Shown: positions 23,734 through 35,617 of the stretch, in pieces
Position numbering within the stretch: position 1 is the stretch's first letter
Layout: each line of letters begins with the position of its first letter
NCBI GenBank assembly: GCA_022661535.1
Contig: JAKULF010000008.1
Span: 3,490,365-3,554,364, forward strand
Source of the DNA: Eutypa lata
Taxonomy: Eukaryota > Ascomycota > Sordariomycetes > Xylariales > Diatrypaceae
Direction: 5' to 3'
DNA length: 64,000 nucleotides
Notes under the pieces: generated by a model
The model's database searches: none
What the model was told of the DNA's origin: nothing
What the model saw: the letters and a program-made list of their open reading frames with translations, nothing else
Translations under genes and position numbers: made by a program

Positions 23734-25268
23734 ATGGGCGGTACCGACCCCAACAGTCAGAAGGGCGTTCCCGGGCCTGCCGTCGTTGCGGCGGCTGAGA
23801 ATCCTACCGACCACGAAACCGAAAAGAGAACCTGGTACCGCACGACGCTCTTCAACGCATTCGTAATCGGCGGTGTGGGCTTCCTCGCCCCGGGGCTCTG
23901 GAACGCAATGAGCAACCTTGGGGCCGGCGGGGCGCAGGAGCCCTATCTCGTGAATGCGGCCAACGCCCTTGTATTCGGCATCATGGGGTTCGTGTGTCTG
24001 TTCGGGGCCCCGATCGCGAACCGCATCGGGCTCGCCTGGACTTTATTTTTGGCGCCGTCGGCTACCCCGTCTACTCCGCCGGCCTGTACGTCAACAACCG
24101 CTACGGCAACGAGTGGCTCGTACTCGTCGGCGCCGTTGCCTGCGGGTTCTCCGCCGGCCTGTTCTGGGCTTCCGAGGGCGCTATCGCGCTGGGCTATCCC
24201 GAGCCCGGAAAGCGCGGCCGCTATATGAATATCTGGCTGTGGTTCCGGACGGGCGGGCCGCTCGTCGGAGGCGCCATTGTGCTCGCGCTGAACAACGACG
24301 CCGCCGCTAAGGCGAAAGGCAAGGTCGGCTACGAGACCTACCTCGTCTTCATCGCGCTGCAGTGCGTCGCGGCGCCGGTGGCGCTGGCGCTGACGCCGCC
24401 GGAGAAGGTGCAGAGGAGGGACGGGAGCAAGGTGATCATCCGAGTCGAGAAGTCGATGGGAGGCGAGTTCCGCGCGCTGTGGACGGCGAGCAGGCGCAGA
24501 GATGTCCTGTTGCTGCCGCCCGTATTCTGGGCGGCGTATTTCAACCAGTACAGCAGCAACTTCCAGACGTACTATTTCGGCGTGCGGGCGCGCGCCCTGA
24601 TCGGCTTCGTGAGCAACTTCGGGACGCTGCTGTCGTCGCAGCTCATCAGCACGCTGCTGGACTACCGGGGCCTGGAGGTCAAGACGAGGATCGTCGTCGG
24701 GTACTGGTACGTGGCGGCGCTGCACGTCGTCGCCTGGGTCTACGGCTGGGTCGTCCAGGAGCGGTATACGGCCGACCCGCCCGTTTTCGACTGGTCGGAC
24801 CGCGGCTTCGTCGGGGGCTTCTTCGTGCTGCTCTTGTGGGACTTTGCTAGACAAGCTCTGCAGAATTGGTTGTACTATCTGGTTTCGAGCAAGACGGATA
24901 ATATTGCGGAGCTGACTCGCTTCTCGGGTATCTTGAGGGGGCAGGAGAGCTTTGCCCAGGCTGTCTCGTTTGGCTTGAATACGCAGAAGTGGGTTGGCGG
25001 GAGAGTGCCGTTGGCTGTCAATACGATTTTACTAGGTAAGTTCATATAACTCTGTTCTTCATCTAGTCGCACCTCATCTAACGATAGATATAAATTAGGT
25101 CTGGCTGCGTTTCCTACCTGGCTTGCTGTCCGCGAGCATGTCCCCGTTGAGAAAGAGGCGGCGAGTGGCCTGGAAAGCAATACTGAGGAGGCTAAGATAG
25201 TGGATTCGACGGAGAGGGATAAGTTCGCAGTTGGAAAGACAGGCGTGGGAAGAGACTCTGCTTTATAA
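23734..25268 (+). CDS. UNC93-like major facilitator superfamily membrane protein; one frameshift
   Basis: Multi-pass membrane protein of the fungal UNC93/DUF895 branch of the MFS. Substrate is unknown; the family is not shown to transport a defined solute in fungi. The cytosolic N-terminus is followed by WYRTTLFNAFVIGGVGFLAPG and the conserved GAGGAQEPYLVNAANALVFG segment, then about ten hydrophobic helices, including VLVGAVACGFSAGLFWASEG and GRYMNIWLWFRTGGPLVGG. Exon 1 is 23734-25035 and a 63-nt intron (GTAAGT) leads to exon 2, 25099-25268, which codes the last helix LAAFPTWLAVREHV and a polar tail. The frame breaks at T5GG, 24046-24052; one added base joins AWTLF to GAVGYPVYSAGLY with no residue lost. 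The region is very G+C-rich, which creates a 303-codon antisense ORF that is an artefact. Confidence 0.85.
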
Positions 25269-26441
25269 CGAGAAGCCGACCGAAATTGTCTGGGGACTTA
25301 TAAGAAAATACCGTGTTCCTATCACGCTGTCCTGATCACCTTGAATATTCTCAGTCTATATGCACTTCGTACAAACTAGGGCTTTGATTACCACTGGACT
25401 ACGTGGTAGGATTGCAACTCGGAGGGCAGCTAAACTTCGTTCGTGTTGCTTAGCTAGATCTGAGGAAAGTACTCAGGAGGTATTTTAGGTTATGGAAGAT
25501 TGGATAGGAGAATAGAGATATCTCTTTATAGCTATATATCATAGAGCTAGGTAAATCCTAAGTAAACTTAACTCTGAATTGCTGGGCTAGGCACGAGGAA
25601 AAGCATGTAGATATTAAAAAATGTTCACATAACTTACAAAATTATGGCTGTTACTATCATACCAAACCAGGATAACCTGCACATACCCCTTAAGCAAAGG
25701 CTCCGTAATAAAACAAGACCTCAGGTTCCCGTGTTGTCTCGAGTACTAACCTACTGCCTTGTTATCGTCAAGCTGTCCTGCAGCTTGACCCCAATCTCGC
25801 TCGCGAACAAGCCACATAGATCGAGAACAACATCGTTACCTTTCCACTCCAAAGATGGATATGCAACTTGGCGGGTTGAGAGGGTGTTCTAGTCTACGAT
25901 TGTCATCTGTGGGAATAGAAATTGACACCTAAAGATTTTTGACAGGAGCACCGAGAACCGGTTACGTAGTGATGTACAAAGCGTATGTAGGTATATTGAA
26001 CCCAATGCTCTCCCATCGTAGCCAAACCACATCGATACACTCCGTGTAGAAGTGGTTGATATCCATGTAATCTGATTGGTTGATTTGATGCGAGGAACAG
26101 GAGGAGCAGCAAATACGACGCATATCATTCGTTCATAGCAGCACAAGATCATCACGTGATGCCGCTCGACTTTCGTGTTGCCCCGCCAATCTAATCTGAC
26201 AAGGGAAGGAACTAGGATAATCTCCCACGTCATTTCCATTGTCACATACAGTCATTCCTCAGGTCGCAACTGAACTCCCTTAGCAAATCCCTAACTAGCC
26301 AGCAAATACAATTAAAGTATTCTTTCGATAAAGCGCAAATATCGAGTAACAGAACATCCTCATCGAATATCAATTGGTCAATCATTCAATCAATCAATCA
26401 ATCAATCGCAAACCTAAGACCTACTAGCAGCACACTTCACA
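25269..26441. other. Intergenic, no gene seen
   Basis: Promoter side of POLD4. A tandem (AATC)n repeat at about 26383-26407 lies directly in its 5' UTR. Small ORFs here lack motifs. Confidence 0.5.
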
Positions 26442-27243
26442 ATGCCCACGACACGACGTTCCGCGGGCCGCCCAACCGGCAGCGGCAGCAACAAGCAGCA
26501 ATCGACGCTATCATTCAACCACCGAGTGACGAAACCCGTGCCGCAGTCAGCGAAGGGTGCCACTAAGAACATCATCGGAACCACCACACCGGCAAAGCAG
26601 AGCCCGCTCGGGAAGCATGTGTTGAAAGTGGAAGACGAGGAACCGGTAGATGTTGAAGGCGAGGAAGAAGAAGAGGAGGAGCAAGAGACAAAGAGAGAGG
26701 CAGAGGAAGAGAAGAAATCCGAAGCGGAACTGCGCGCGCTGAAGGTCACCGACCGCCAGATCGACCAGTACTGGCGGGGTCTGGAACGCGAGCGGACCGC
26801 ACGCCGCGTGCACCAGCGGGAGCTGAGCCTGGCGGAGAAGGTGCTGCGGTATTGGGATGTTAGCTCGCAGTATGGGGTAAGTTCTATCCTATCATGTCAT
26901 GTCATGTTATGTCTTTTTTTATTTTACTTTCCCTTCCCTACACATCTCGTCTTTCCGATTCCCATCTCCATCTATGCCATTCCTCCCTTGCTTTTTTCTT
27001 TCCTTCCTTTCTGCCTTGATTTTACGTGAGAGAAATATAAATTTGTTGCTAACGGACTGCTATTAATAGCCGTGCGTGGGCATCTCCCGGATGAAGCGGT
27101 GGCAGCGCGCTGATAGGCTCGGCTTGAACCCCCTGTCGAGGTTCTCGCTGTGCTGGTGAAGGAGGAGGAAGGGCACCAAGGGGATCGAGCGCGCCCATAT
27201 GGACGAGATTCTGAACTCGACTCCTTCTGTTGATGTTGAGTGA
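26442..27243 (+). CDS. DNA polymerase delta subunit 4 (POLD4/Cdm1 family); indels near the 3' end
   Basis: Small accessory subunit of replicative DNA polymerase delta in the nucleus. The N-terminus has a basic, PIP-like stretch (KQQSTLSFNHRV), as in POLD4 and Cdm1, which bind PCNA. An acidic Glu-rich linker follows, then the conserved core RQIDQYWRGLERERTARRVH and LRYWDVSSQYG. A 193-nt intron (26877-27069, GTAAGT donor, CTAAC branch) leads to PCVGISRMKRWQRADRLGL, the family signature. Downstream the frame needs one extra C in the C5 run at 27129-27133 (giving LNPPVEVLAVLV) and a compensating change near 27159-27172, after which KGIERAHMDEILNST runs to the stop at 27241-27243. Without them it stops early at CW. 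Saccharomyces lacks this subunit, whereas Schizosaccharomyces and metazoa have it. Confidence 0.82.
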
Positions 27244-27503
27244 ACGCCTGAGTACAGAGATAGGCGAGGCAGAATGGACAGATATGATTCGGAAGGGGAT
27301 AAATGGAGTACATGTTGTACGATGAATGCTGTTTCATGATAGGCAAGGAGTTTCCGAGGCGCTTGGGATTTAATTTGCTTGCTTAGCTAGGCTTGCCAAC
27401 CAGTCAGTAGCTTTGTCTTCAACTATATGGCTTGGATTGCCTCAATGCATTAAAATTTGATCTTTATTCATCTATCTTCCCTATCGCAAAACAGCTTGCC
27501 TAG

Positions 27504-28950
27504 TTAGTACCAGATGCTCCTTGTGCGGTGATGAGGCATCGTCTCCTTGCCCTGCGCCTCCAACTGCTTCATGGTATCATACAAGAAAAAGTCTATGAGA
27601 ATAGCATTGATCTCGGTTTCCGGATGTTGACGTTTTATTTCACGTCTGATGAGCTCCACACACCAAATAGTACCGGCTGCATTGTATGTTAGTAAAATAC
27701 CGGAGTGGCGGATGTGCATAGATGTTCTACTAACCTCTGATCTGCAATTCATAGCTACTGCCGCTCTCAATAACCTGCTTACTCCCTATCATGACTTGCA
27801 AGGGCGGGCTGTACCCGATGCAGCCCAGGCTCGCCAGTATCTGCGGGATGCGGTAATCGGCGAACATGGTGATCTTGTCGATGTCGTCGAACTCCCCGTA
27901 GCCGTCGCCGTCGAAGCAGGCCCACAGGTCCGCCACGAGAATCTGCGCCCGTTTGAGGAAGCGAACGGGCTTGCGCCGCCCTGCAAACGGGAACTCGTCC
28001 CGGAAGCAGGCGAAGTCGCGCGCGAGCAGGTTCACCAGCCCCGCTGCGGACCTGTCGGCCGCCTCTATGCAGTTCGTGAAGCTGCATTGGTACTTCTGCA
28101 AGATGCCGGGTTTGCGTGGTTGGCGATATGTTCTCAGGAGTTTTCACACACACTCTCTCTTTTTCTTTTTCTTTTTCTCGCCCAAAGCCAAACAGATTGC
28201 GGAATGTTTCGGGGGGATGGGTGGGTCAACCTACTTCGTATAGGACCTGTCCCGCTTCTCTCAAGCAGGATAGGCGCTCTTCTAGGAGCGGAATTTCCTC
28301 GTCTGTGGAGGACCTGAATACATATTTTAAGGATTCAAGGTTGCATTCTTCTTCGTTCTGCCAATAGTGCGGGTCGGTTATGGGGATATCTTTTGGCAAC
28401 GATTAACTAGGGTTAAGTTCAACGACGTGAAACATTGAGATGGATATGGCAGAAACTAAAAGGGTGTTGTATGGGTGGATAGGTAGGTAGTAGTCGAGTA
28501 GGTCTTCTTGTGTGAAGATGCATTCAGTATTCACCTACCTTCTTCAAGAGCCCGCTGCAAGGAGGCGACCAGACTGCCATAGCCTGTCCAGCGCTTGTCT
28601 CGGTAGAGGACAGCAAAGCGTTCGTCTTCGGGCTGCAAGGACCAGAAGGAGAAATTCAGTAGGTCCATGGTGAAGATGAAAGCGACGGTGGACTCGTCCT
28701 TGGTTTTCGGGTGCATCTCATGGTCTGCCCAATTCGCCGTGGAGAACCCCTTTTCTTGTATCTGGTTGTAGATGATCGCAGCTGCGTTTTTGGTTGCTCT
28801 CATATCGAGCGCAACGTCGATTGAGTTGTCACAAACGTACTCGACGCCTTCCAAGACCTCTGTCTCGGGCTCCTTGCTGATGTTTAGCTTGCCTTCGAGA
28901 TGCTGTCGAAGCAGAGCTAGGAGCTCTGGGTCTGCCTCGTCATCCGACAT
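27504..28950 (-). CDS. QNG1: Queuosine nucleoside/nucleotide salvage glycosylase (DUF2419, Qng1)
   Basis: Releases queuine base from queuosine 5'-phosphate or nucleoside so that it can be reinserted into tRNA; eukaryotes cannot make queuine and rely on salvage. Four exons (28539-28950, 28235-28389, 27735-28095, 27504-27676) with GT-AG introns of 149, 139 and 58 nt keep phase and give 366 residues. Motifs: FSFWSLQPEDERFAVLYRDKRWTGYGSLVA, then DIPITDPHYW, YQCSFTNCIEAADRSAAGLV, FKRAQILVADLWA-type segments (here LKRAQILVADLWACFDG), FADYRIPQILASLG and IWCVELIRREI. These span the whole DUF2419 family, and no frameshift is needed. The Asp of VADLW and FADYR lie in the expected active-site region. 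The start ATG at 28950 begins MSDDEADPE; upstream sequence is noncoding. Confidence 0.92.
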
Positions 28951-29966
28951 GGCTGTGTGTCTAGCGAATAATGCTGCGTGGTTGCAATTGAAGTTTGAGA
29001 CAATGGCAGGGAACCAACAAGATATATCTGAGTACTTAGGTAAGTAGGTATCAATGAAGACTGATATCGAAGTCGGATTAAAGACGTTTCTATAGAGATT
29101 GATTGGTGTATATCACAAGCTGTTTGGAAAGATATCACGTGAACTGAGATGTACATACCCGTCCGTATACCTACCCAACTTTGAAGGCAATTCTCCTTTA
29201 AGTATCGTGCAGTCTGGCACTCACTGCTCTTTCAGGCAATCAATGAAAAGCGTCAAGAGATTGTGGAGATGACCCAACCAACTGGAGCTTCAAGCCTACC
29301 TAATGTACATGAAGGCATGCAGGTAACTAACGGACAGCACAGGTCGCGCCAAGAGCGGTTCGTGATATTTTATGATGACAGCTACTTTCGTAAGAGGTGC
29401 TAACTAAAAGATACCGAGGCGGATCTCGAATGACGGGCGACCCCCACAATACCTACATAGGTACCTACGTAGTTACCTAACTCACGGTTTGCAAGCTGAT
29501 TGACGCACCAATTGCGTTTCATTCCGGGTGGATTTTATTTAGTCGAGCGTCGAGAGTCGAGCGAGCAGGCGAAATACCTGATCCCTGCTTTACGGACGAC
29601 GATCCGACTCGCTCTGAAGCTGGTAACTTTTATTCGGGCAGGCTAGAAGCTGTGCATCTGTGTCTGCCTTGCTTTTTGTGGTGGTAAATGTTGAGAGCCT
29701 GCAGCAAAACACTCATTAACCATATACGGGAGTAACTGTAACTTAAAGGGTACGTTCTATGTATAGCGTAGTAATGCATAACACATAGGAAAATGCTATA
29801 TGATGGGCACAATTTAATCCCTCCATCAATCTATATCTAGGTATCTTCTTCGTATCTGTATACTGTGTATTATTCCATCCATCTAGTAATCCACTTGCTC
29901 ACTCATTTAAGTTACCTGGTTATTCCACCTTCCACCTTACCTTCATGTAGTACCTATTCGATATTT
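28951..29966. other. Intergenic, no gene seen
   Basis: About 1 kb between the 5' end of QNG1 and the 3' end of the small gene at 29967. Repeated GGTACCTA/TACCTAG-type words are scattered here (for example 29440-29480), as elsewhere in this genome. No coding ORF. Confidence 0.5.
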
Positions 29967-30536
29967 TTACCATCTAAGGCTGAACTGCATCATCAAGTCT
30001 CGCCGTTTTCTCTGTCCTTCTTCTTGGTCTAACCTCTCCTCGAGCATTGCGTTAAACACGTCGATACCGAATCCTTTCTTCGTCGTATAGAATACTGCGC
30101 ATGCATCATCAAAGCTATAGCCCATGACAATGTCGGCGACAGGCACAGCTGATATAGAACCTAGTGCGCCGGCGGCCACAACACTATCAGGAATAGCGAC
30201 GATGAACCCGCCGATATCTATACCTGCGTCTGCACCTGTCCCCGTGCCCGTGCCCGTTTCTGTACCTGCACCAGTGCCAGCACCAGCGCCAGCACCGGCA
30301 CCTGCGCCTGGATGGGTACGCGATAGTAAGAATCGTCAATCGCTTGGTCCAACCCTGAACACAGCAGTCAAGGAAGTAAGTTAGTTTGTTGATAGCTATA
30401 CATATTAGTGCACCTATTGCGAAGCTGCTCCAATGCGCCACAATCATTGATAATTTAGTCGCTTATTCGTTCGTTTGTCGTGTCGTTTGCGCATGTGCGC
30501 TATGTCGTCGCGTTGACTTACGTTGCGCTTTGCCAT
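29967..30536 (-). CDS. Small uncharacterised protein with a Gly-Ala/Gly-Thr repeat linker (tentative)
   Basis: Not recognised. The best-supported part is the open C-terminal frame DIGGFIVAIPDSVVAAGALG...DIVMGYSFDDACAVFYTTKKGFGIDVFNAMLEERLDQEE, ending at 29967. A Gly-Ala then Gly-Thr dipeptide repeat (30225-30305) precedes it. Upstream, another frame reads LDQAIDDSYYRVPI, which looks coding and joins the repeat if one base is missing near 30310. A first exon MAKRN (30522-30536) with a canonical GTAAGT donor is plausible. The antisense strand through the repeat reads as a Pro-Ala/Pro-Val ORF, which I consider a shadow. Exon structure is uncertain; transcript data would decide it. Confidence 0.4.
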
Positions 30537-30851
30537 TCCGTTTATTTTCCCCGAGGCTGCAAGTCCGCATTCACTGATTACTACCTTGTGTAAACTACAC
30601 ATGCGACACCCACCCAATGTCTACAACTGCAACTGTAACCGCTACTTACTACCACAAGCTTCTGTTGCCGGTGGTTGCCTGCGCAACACAAAGTTCCTTT
30701 TCCATGAAGCCTTATACATGCATCTTTTCTCTCATTCAAACAACCTACCTCTTGCCTCATTCACAGCATTGATTTCCCTTTACTTCCCCAATTCCTCCGA
30801 TTCCATCCCAAATTATCGAACCGAAAACGTCATCCCGACATCACCATCCGC

Positions 30852-30875
30852 GACCAAGTTGAATTCAACTTGGTC
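30852..30875. promoter_or_regulatory. 24-nt perfect palindrome in the UBA2 5' leader
   Basis: The arms read GACCAAGTTGAA and its exact reverse complement with no spacer, ending 41 nt before the UBA2 start codon. It could be a dimeric factor site or an mRNA hairpin; function is not known. Confidence 0.5.
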
Positions 30876-30916
30876 CAATTCGCATCTTCACACTACCCAC
30901 CGTCGTTAGTCTCAAC

Positions 30917-32982
30917 ATGGCAAAAACAGTGGATCTTGGAGATCTCCTCGAGGGTGTCAAGGAACCATCCAATCTAGACATTATGCTGACATCAGCTCGA
31001 CAGGCCCGCGTATTGATGGTTGGTGCGGGTGGAATTGGCTGCGAACTCCTCAAGAATCTCGTCCTCACCGGGTACCACGAAGTCCATATCGTCGATCTCG
31101 ACACTATCGATTTGAGCAATCTCAACCGTCAATTCCTCTTTCGTCACGAGCACATCAAGAAATCGAAGGCATTGGTAGCTAAAGAAGCTGCGCAAAAATT
31201 CAACCCCAATGTCGAGATCGTAGCCCATCACGCGAACATCAAGGATACCCAGTTCAACGTCGAGTGGTTCCGTGGTTTTAAGATTGTCTTAAATGCGCTC
31301 GACAACCTCGAGGCGAGACGGCATGTGAATCGCATGTGCCTGGCAGCCGATGTCCCTCTAATCGAGAGTGGCACGACGGGATTTAACGGCCAAGTTCAAG
31401 TAATAAAAAGGGGCGTTACAGCATGCTACGATTGTGAGGCCAAGCCCGTCCCCAAATCCTTCCCAGTCTGTACCATTCGAAGTACACCGAGCCAGCCGAT
31501 CCACTGCATTGTCTGGGCTAAAAGCTATCTGCTGAACGAAATATTCGGTGCAAGCGAGGACCAAAGTGCACTTGACAACACCGAAAGCGTCGATAACGCA
31601 CAAGAAATTGCGGAACTCAAGAAAGAGGCGGATGAACTGAGAAAGATCAGGGAATCTGTTGGCACGGCCCAATTTCCACAAATGCTATTTGACAAGGTCT
31701 TTAACGCAGATATCAACCGCTTACGCTCGATGGAGGACATGTGGCAATCGAGAATACCACCAGAGTCACTCAAATATGAGGACGTAATGGGACGAGCGTC
31801 GGAGTCAGTCGCCTCTAAAGATTCATTTTTGTACGATGATCAGAGAGTTTGGTCCCTCGAGGAGAATTTGGTTGTGTTCAACGATAGTCTGGACCGTCTA
31901 AGCAAGACGATGGCCGAATCGAAGAAGAGTCAGGAGACGACGAACGGGGCATCATCTCAGCCCATCATTACCTTTGACAAGGATGATATCGACACATTGG
32001 ACTTTGTCACTGCAAGTGCCAATATTCGATCCCATATCTTTGGGATTGAAAAAATCTCGGTTTGATATCAAGCAGATGGCCGGTAACATCATTCCAGCAA
32101 TTGCAACTACCAATGCCATTGTAGCTGGTCTCTGTGTCCTCGAGTCATTCAAGGTTTTGAAGGGAGAATATGACAAGGCGAAAGAAGTAAGTTAAGACAA
32201 CAACTGACTTTGGCAGGACAGAACTAACGATATATTAAAGGTCATTTTAACGCCGTTCGCGAATCAACGGTTATTGGCTTCCAATACTTGTCGCGCGCCG
32301 AGACCGGATTGCCCCGTCTGTAGCGTCTATCACACAAGTGCCTACGTCGATTTATCGCGAGCCACTCTGAACGACTTCGTAGAGAAGTTCGTGAAGTTGC
32401 AGCTCGGATATGGCGATAGAGAGTTTGCCGTTAACAGTGAAGCTGGGTTACTCTATGATCCTGATGAAACAGATAATCTCGAGAAGAAGCTTAATGAACT
32501 TGGTACGTTTTCTCTATTCTATATTTGGGCCCCCGTCTAATTTTATACAGGTATCAAGCAAGATAGCTTTATCACCATAGTCGATGATGCTGACGAAGAT
32601 ACCCTTACGAACATCGTCGTTGATATCCAGGAAGCGTGCGTATTATATTAACCATCCTCCGGACTCCGGTAGCTAACCTCTTCTCTAGTAAGGACGCGGC
32701 TGAGGATATGCCAATCAAGGGTCGTGGTGACAAGATTTCGGACATTCCCGCAAGCCCAAGAAGGCTCTAGAACCAATAAGCAATGGCGCCAATGTCTCGA
32801 ATGGCAAACACGCTGCTAATCTAGAAGTTCCCACAAACGATCTTAAGCGATCTAGAATAGATGACGAAGAGGCGCCGCAGCCGAAGAAGGCTAAGATTGC
32901 TTTCAGACCCGCTAATGATGTCGAGGTGATCAACCTAGATGTTGATCAAGATACGGGTGCTTTCGTCATTCTCGATGATTAA
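30917..32982 (+). CDS. UBA2: SUMO-activating enzyme subunit Uba2; two indels
   Basis: Catalytic subunit of the heterodimeric SUMO E1 (with Aos1), which adenylates SUMO and forms a thioester with it. Residues about 30-60 are the nucleotide-binding [19 protein letters not shown] and [16 protein letters not shown]. The catalytic cysteine lies in [20 protein letters not shown]. Zinc-site cysteines are CYDCEAK and, after intron 1, CPVC. The ubiquitin-fold domain starts [16 protein letters not shown]. Exons 30917-32186, 32241-32502, 32551-32635 and 32689-32982 are joined by introns of 54, 48 and 53 nt. Two breaks: at the A6 run 32049-32054 (restores [22 protein letters not shown]) and at CCC 32747-32749 (restores [15 protein letters not shown]). 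The basic KKAK tail and [18 protein letters not shown] at the end fit a C-terminal nuclear-localisation and SUMO-interacting region. Confidence 0.92.
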
Positions 32983-33036
32983 TCCCAAGAAATTGCGGGC
33001 TCATATGACGATGTGGGACATGCCATACGTGGCTCT

Positions 33037-34408
33037 CTAAGTCCCGCTTAAGCCTCCATCGATGTTGAGGACGCAGTTATGTGCATATGAATTCCTGGCT
33101 AGGAAGAGAGCAGCATCGGCGACCTCCTCGACGAAGCCCAGGCGACCCATGGGGATAAGAGCAGAGAGCTCTCCCTTGTCGTTCATGCCTAAGGCGACAG
33201 AGAAACTGTATATTAATAATGCTTTGTACTTTTAAGGGGGGTAAAAGGGGTTTAGAGGGCCATTTCCGGATAGGGGGATGGATACTAGCTGCTGTATTTA
33301 TGTGAGGAAATAAGGGAAAGGGGGATAGGGAGGGAGACGAAGGTGGTAAATAAACAACCGCTTGCTTGCTTGCTTACCCTTTGTCATGTCAGTCTCGATA
33401 TATCCCGGCAAGAGGACGTTGGCTCGAATGCCGAACCTGCCAACTTCCCAGGCTAGAGATCGCGTCAGACCTACACAGGTGGCAAGCAAGGTTGCGACGC
33501 GTTAGCTATTTACGCTATGTATGTATGTATGTAGCTACATATTTCCGCCCCCCAAATCTGGACGGAAGACATTTTCTCCAGTCATCTGGGGGAGGTAAAG
33601 GGCATCGTTTGATTTATACATACCGACGATACCAGCTTTCGATGCTGCATACACGCTCGCCCCTCGTCCCGCGTGCGTAGCTAGGAGACTTGCTACGTTG
33701 ATGATGCAACCTGGTTCGTTAGTAAGTAGATTAGTATATATATCCACGACATTATCGTCATATTTAGAGGTTGTATTTATTGTCTTGCGCTACTCACCTT
33801 CCTTTTGCCTCATCATCTTCGGGATGAAAGCCTGGCAGCCCAGCGTCGTCCCCAGCAGGTTCACGTTCAAGATCTGCTGCATGTCGGCCACGTCCGTGCG
33901 GTATAAGTAGGAGTTCTGCGTCATGCCCGCTGCGTTGACTAGGATGTCTGTCTTGTTGCCGTACTGTGATGCCGGTAATGAGAGAAGGAAAATACTCGTC
34001 AGTTCTTCTTTTGTCTGGCTTGCTATCTTTCCACGCATATATATATATATATATATACGACAATGTCTGGACTACGACTTATGTATGACTCACGCATTTC
34101 GTACGAGTCACCAAATCATCCCACGATGAAGGACTCGATACATCCATGGCGAACGTGCTAAGGTCGTAGTCGTGGCCGTGACCGTCGTGATTGTTATTGT
34201 TGTTGTCCTCTAAACGTCTAATTCCCCCGGTGGTGGTTGTCGTCTTTAGCCTTAGCCGGGCCACTGCCCGGCTCAGTGCCGCCTCGTTCCGGCCCACCAG
34301 CGTGCACGTCGCGCCCTGCGCTGCGAACAGCTCCGCGATAGCGAATCCGATCCCTCGGCTGCCGCCTGTGATCACGCAGCGCTTGCCGAGGAGGACCCGG
34401 TTGTTCAT
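33037..34408 (-). CDS. Short-chain dehydrogenase/reductase, 3-oxoacyl-ACP reductase type
   Basis: Classical SDR using NAD(P)H. Visible motifs: Rossmann TGGSRGIGFAIAELFAAQGA, LVGRN, DVSSPSSW, the NAAG motif in ILVNAAGMTQNS, NVASLLA, the catalytic YAASK, and PGYIETDMT. Exons by my reading: 34094-34408, 33798-33963, then pieces near 33631-33714, 33377-33471 and 33037-33205. The closing exon codes ALGMNDKGELSALIPMGRLG and ends NIDGGLSGT, an FabG/CBR4-like ending. A mitochondrial FAS II role (Oar1-like) is possible but not shown; no clear targeting peptide is visible. The last junction is out of phase by one base at the TTT just after the acceptor (plus 33203-33205). A His/Asn/Asp-rich insert follows the second strand, and a 22-nt (AT)n run sits in intron 1 (34036-34058). 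Convergent with UBA2, 54 bp apart. Confidence 0.8.
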
Positions 34409-35617
34409 ATTTTTTTTTAATGTCTCTTCTTCTTCTTTGAGTAGGGAGGTACTTAAGAGTACTAGAGCTAGGTCTCAGGGACGTCTCGTCACGTGGGAAT
34501 TGCCTACTACGCCTCTAGGACCTTGGTAGGAAGTGAGTTAAACTTTTGGCTGCTGAGAGATCCGCTAGCTACATGTAACTAGCTATAGATAGGCGGGCCG
34601 TGGACTTAGGTAACTTAATAGAGGGGGATTAATTATATCTTTAGCAACGATATAACCCCCACGTGGAAGAGAATGCCATTCTGTAGGTAACCACGTAACA
34701 TGTAACTAACTGCGTCTGTGAATCCGCGGGCCCCCGGAAGACTGGACCCCTGATAGTGAAGTAGTAGTGAAGGAATATATTCCGGACTGGGAGGCTGGTC
34801 TCCACCCCCGCTACAGCCTTAAACAAGCCCTGATCTGCAGCAGACTGAGCGAGGGTCGTTGATTCGTTGTACCAGGCGTGAAAAGGATACAAGACCAGCA
34901 ATGGGAAATTTGTGTTGTTGAAAAGGATTTCAGGGTTCAAATCAATGATTCAGCCCCACCGCCCATGAGGCCAAGGTAGAGGTATATGTAGGTACTTAAT
35001 TCAGTATTTTAGCTTTTGTGGAAGTGTGTCGAGTTCACGAAGGTACAACACATGAACGTCGGTACCCCGTAATACCCTGTAATTATGATTATTATATTAG
35101 TGTAACCTCCAGAAGACCCTGTGAGGTCAGCGCAGCAGCCAGATAAGTAACTAACTATTTGTACCAACGTTAGCAGGTTTGTATGTAGTAAAATTGATTA
35201 ATCGTAGTACAGTAAATTCTCCATACGGCAACTACGTGTACTTTTCACAATATCCGTTATTCGACACTTTCGATGCTCGCCTCCGCGATACTGCGACGAC
35301 AACGATTGAAATCCAATTGACTACCTACGTATCTTGTGGTCCAGTTAATAACCGCTGCAGCCTGCTGTTGTTGTCGCACTGCCTCTGCATCGCCTTCATC
35401 ATCGACGTACTACGAATCGTCATATAACTTAACTACATATCTCCATTCGTAAAGTCGCCGAGGTTGTACTACTTACTACTTACTACATGCCAATTCCTTC
35501 TACTTCTTCTTCTTCTTCTCTCCTTTCACTCCTACCTAATCTACACCCGCGCTACAACGAATACGAGAACGAAGACGAGAACGGACGAATTTCAAGTAAA
35601 CCAGACGCGCGAATGCG
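34409..35617. other. Divergent intergenic region, no gene seen
   Basis: Promoters of the SDR gene and the phosphatase gene. CT-rich CTTCTTCTTCTTC tract at 35505-35520 in the probable phosphatase 5' UTR. Short ORFs lack motifs. Confidence 0.5.

Noticed and set aside
23943..24854. 303-codon antisense ORF over the UNC93-like gene
   Set aside because: It is a by-product of G+C-rich third positions in the real gene; its product is Arg/Pro/Gln-rich without motifs.
30124..30384. Plus-strand ORF rich in Pro-Ala and Pro-Val repeats
   Set aside because: It is the reverse reading of the GA/GT repeat on the minus strand, where the flanking sequence looks coding.
34641..34940. 99-codon minus-strand ORF in the divergent promoter region
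   Set aside because: No recognisable domain, and it lies between two start regions.
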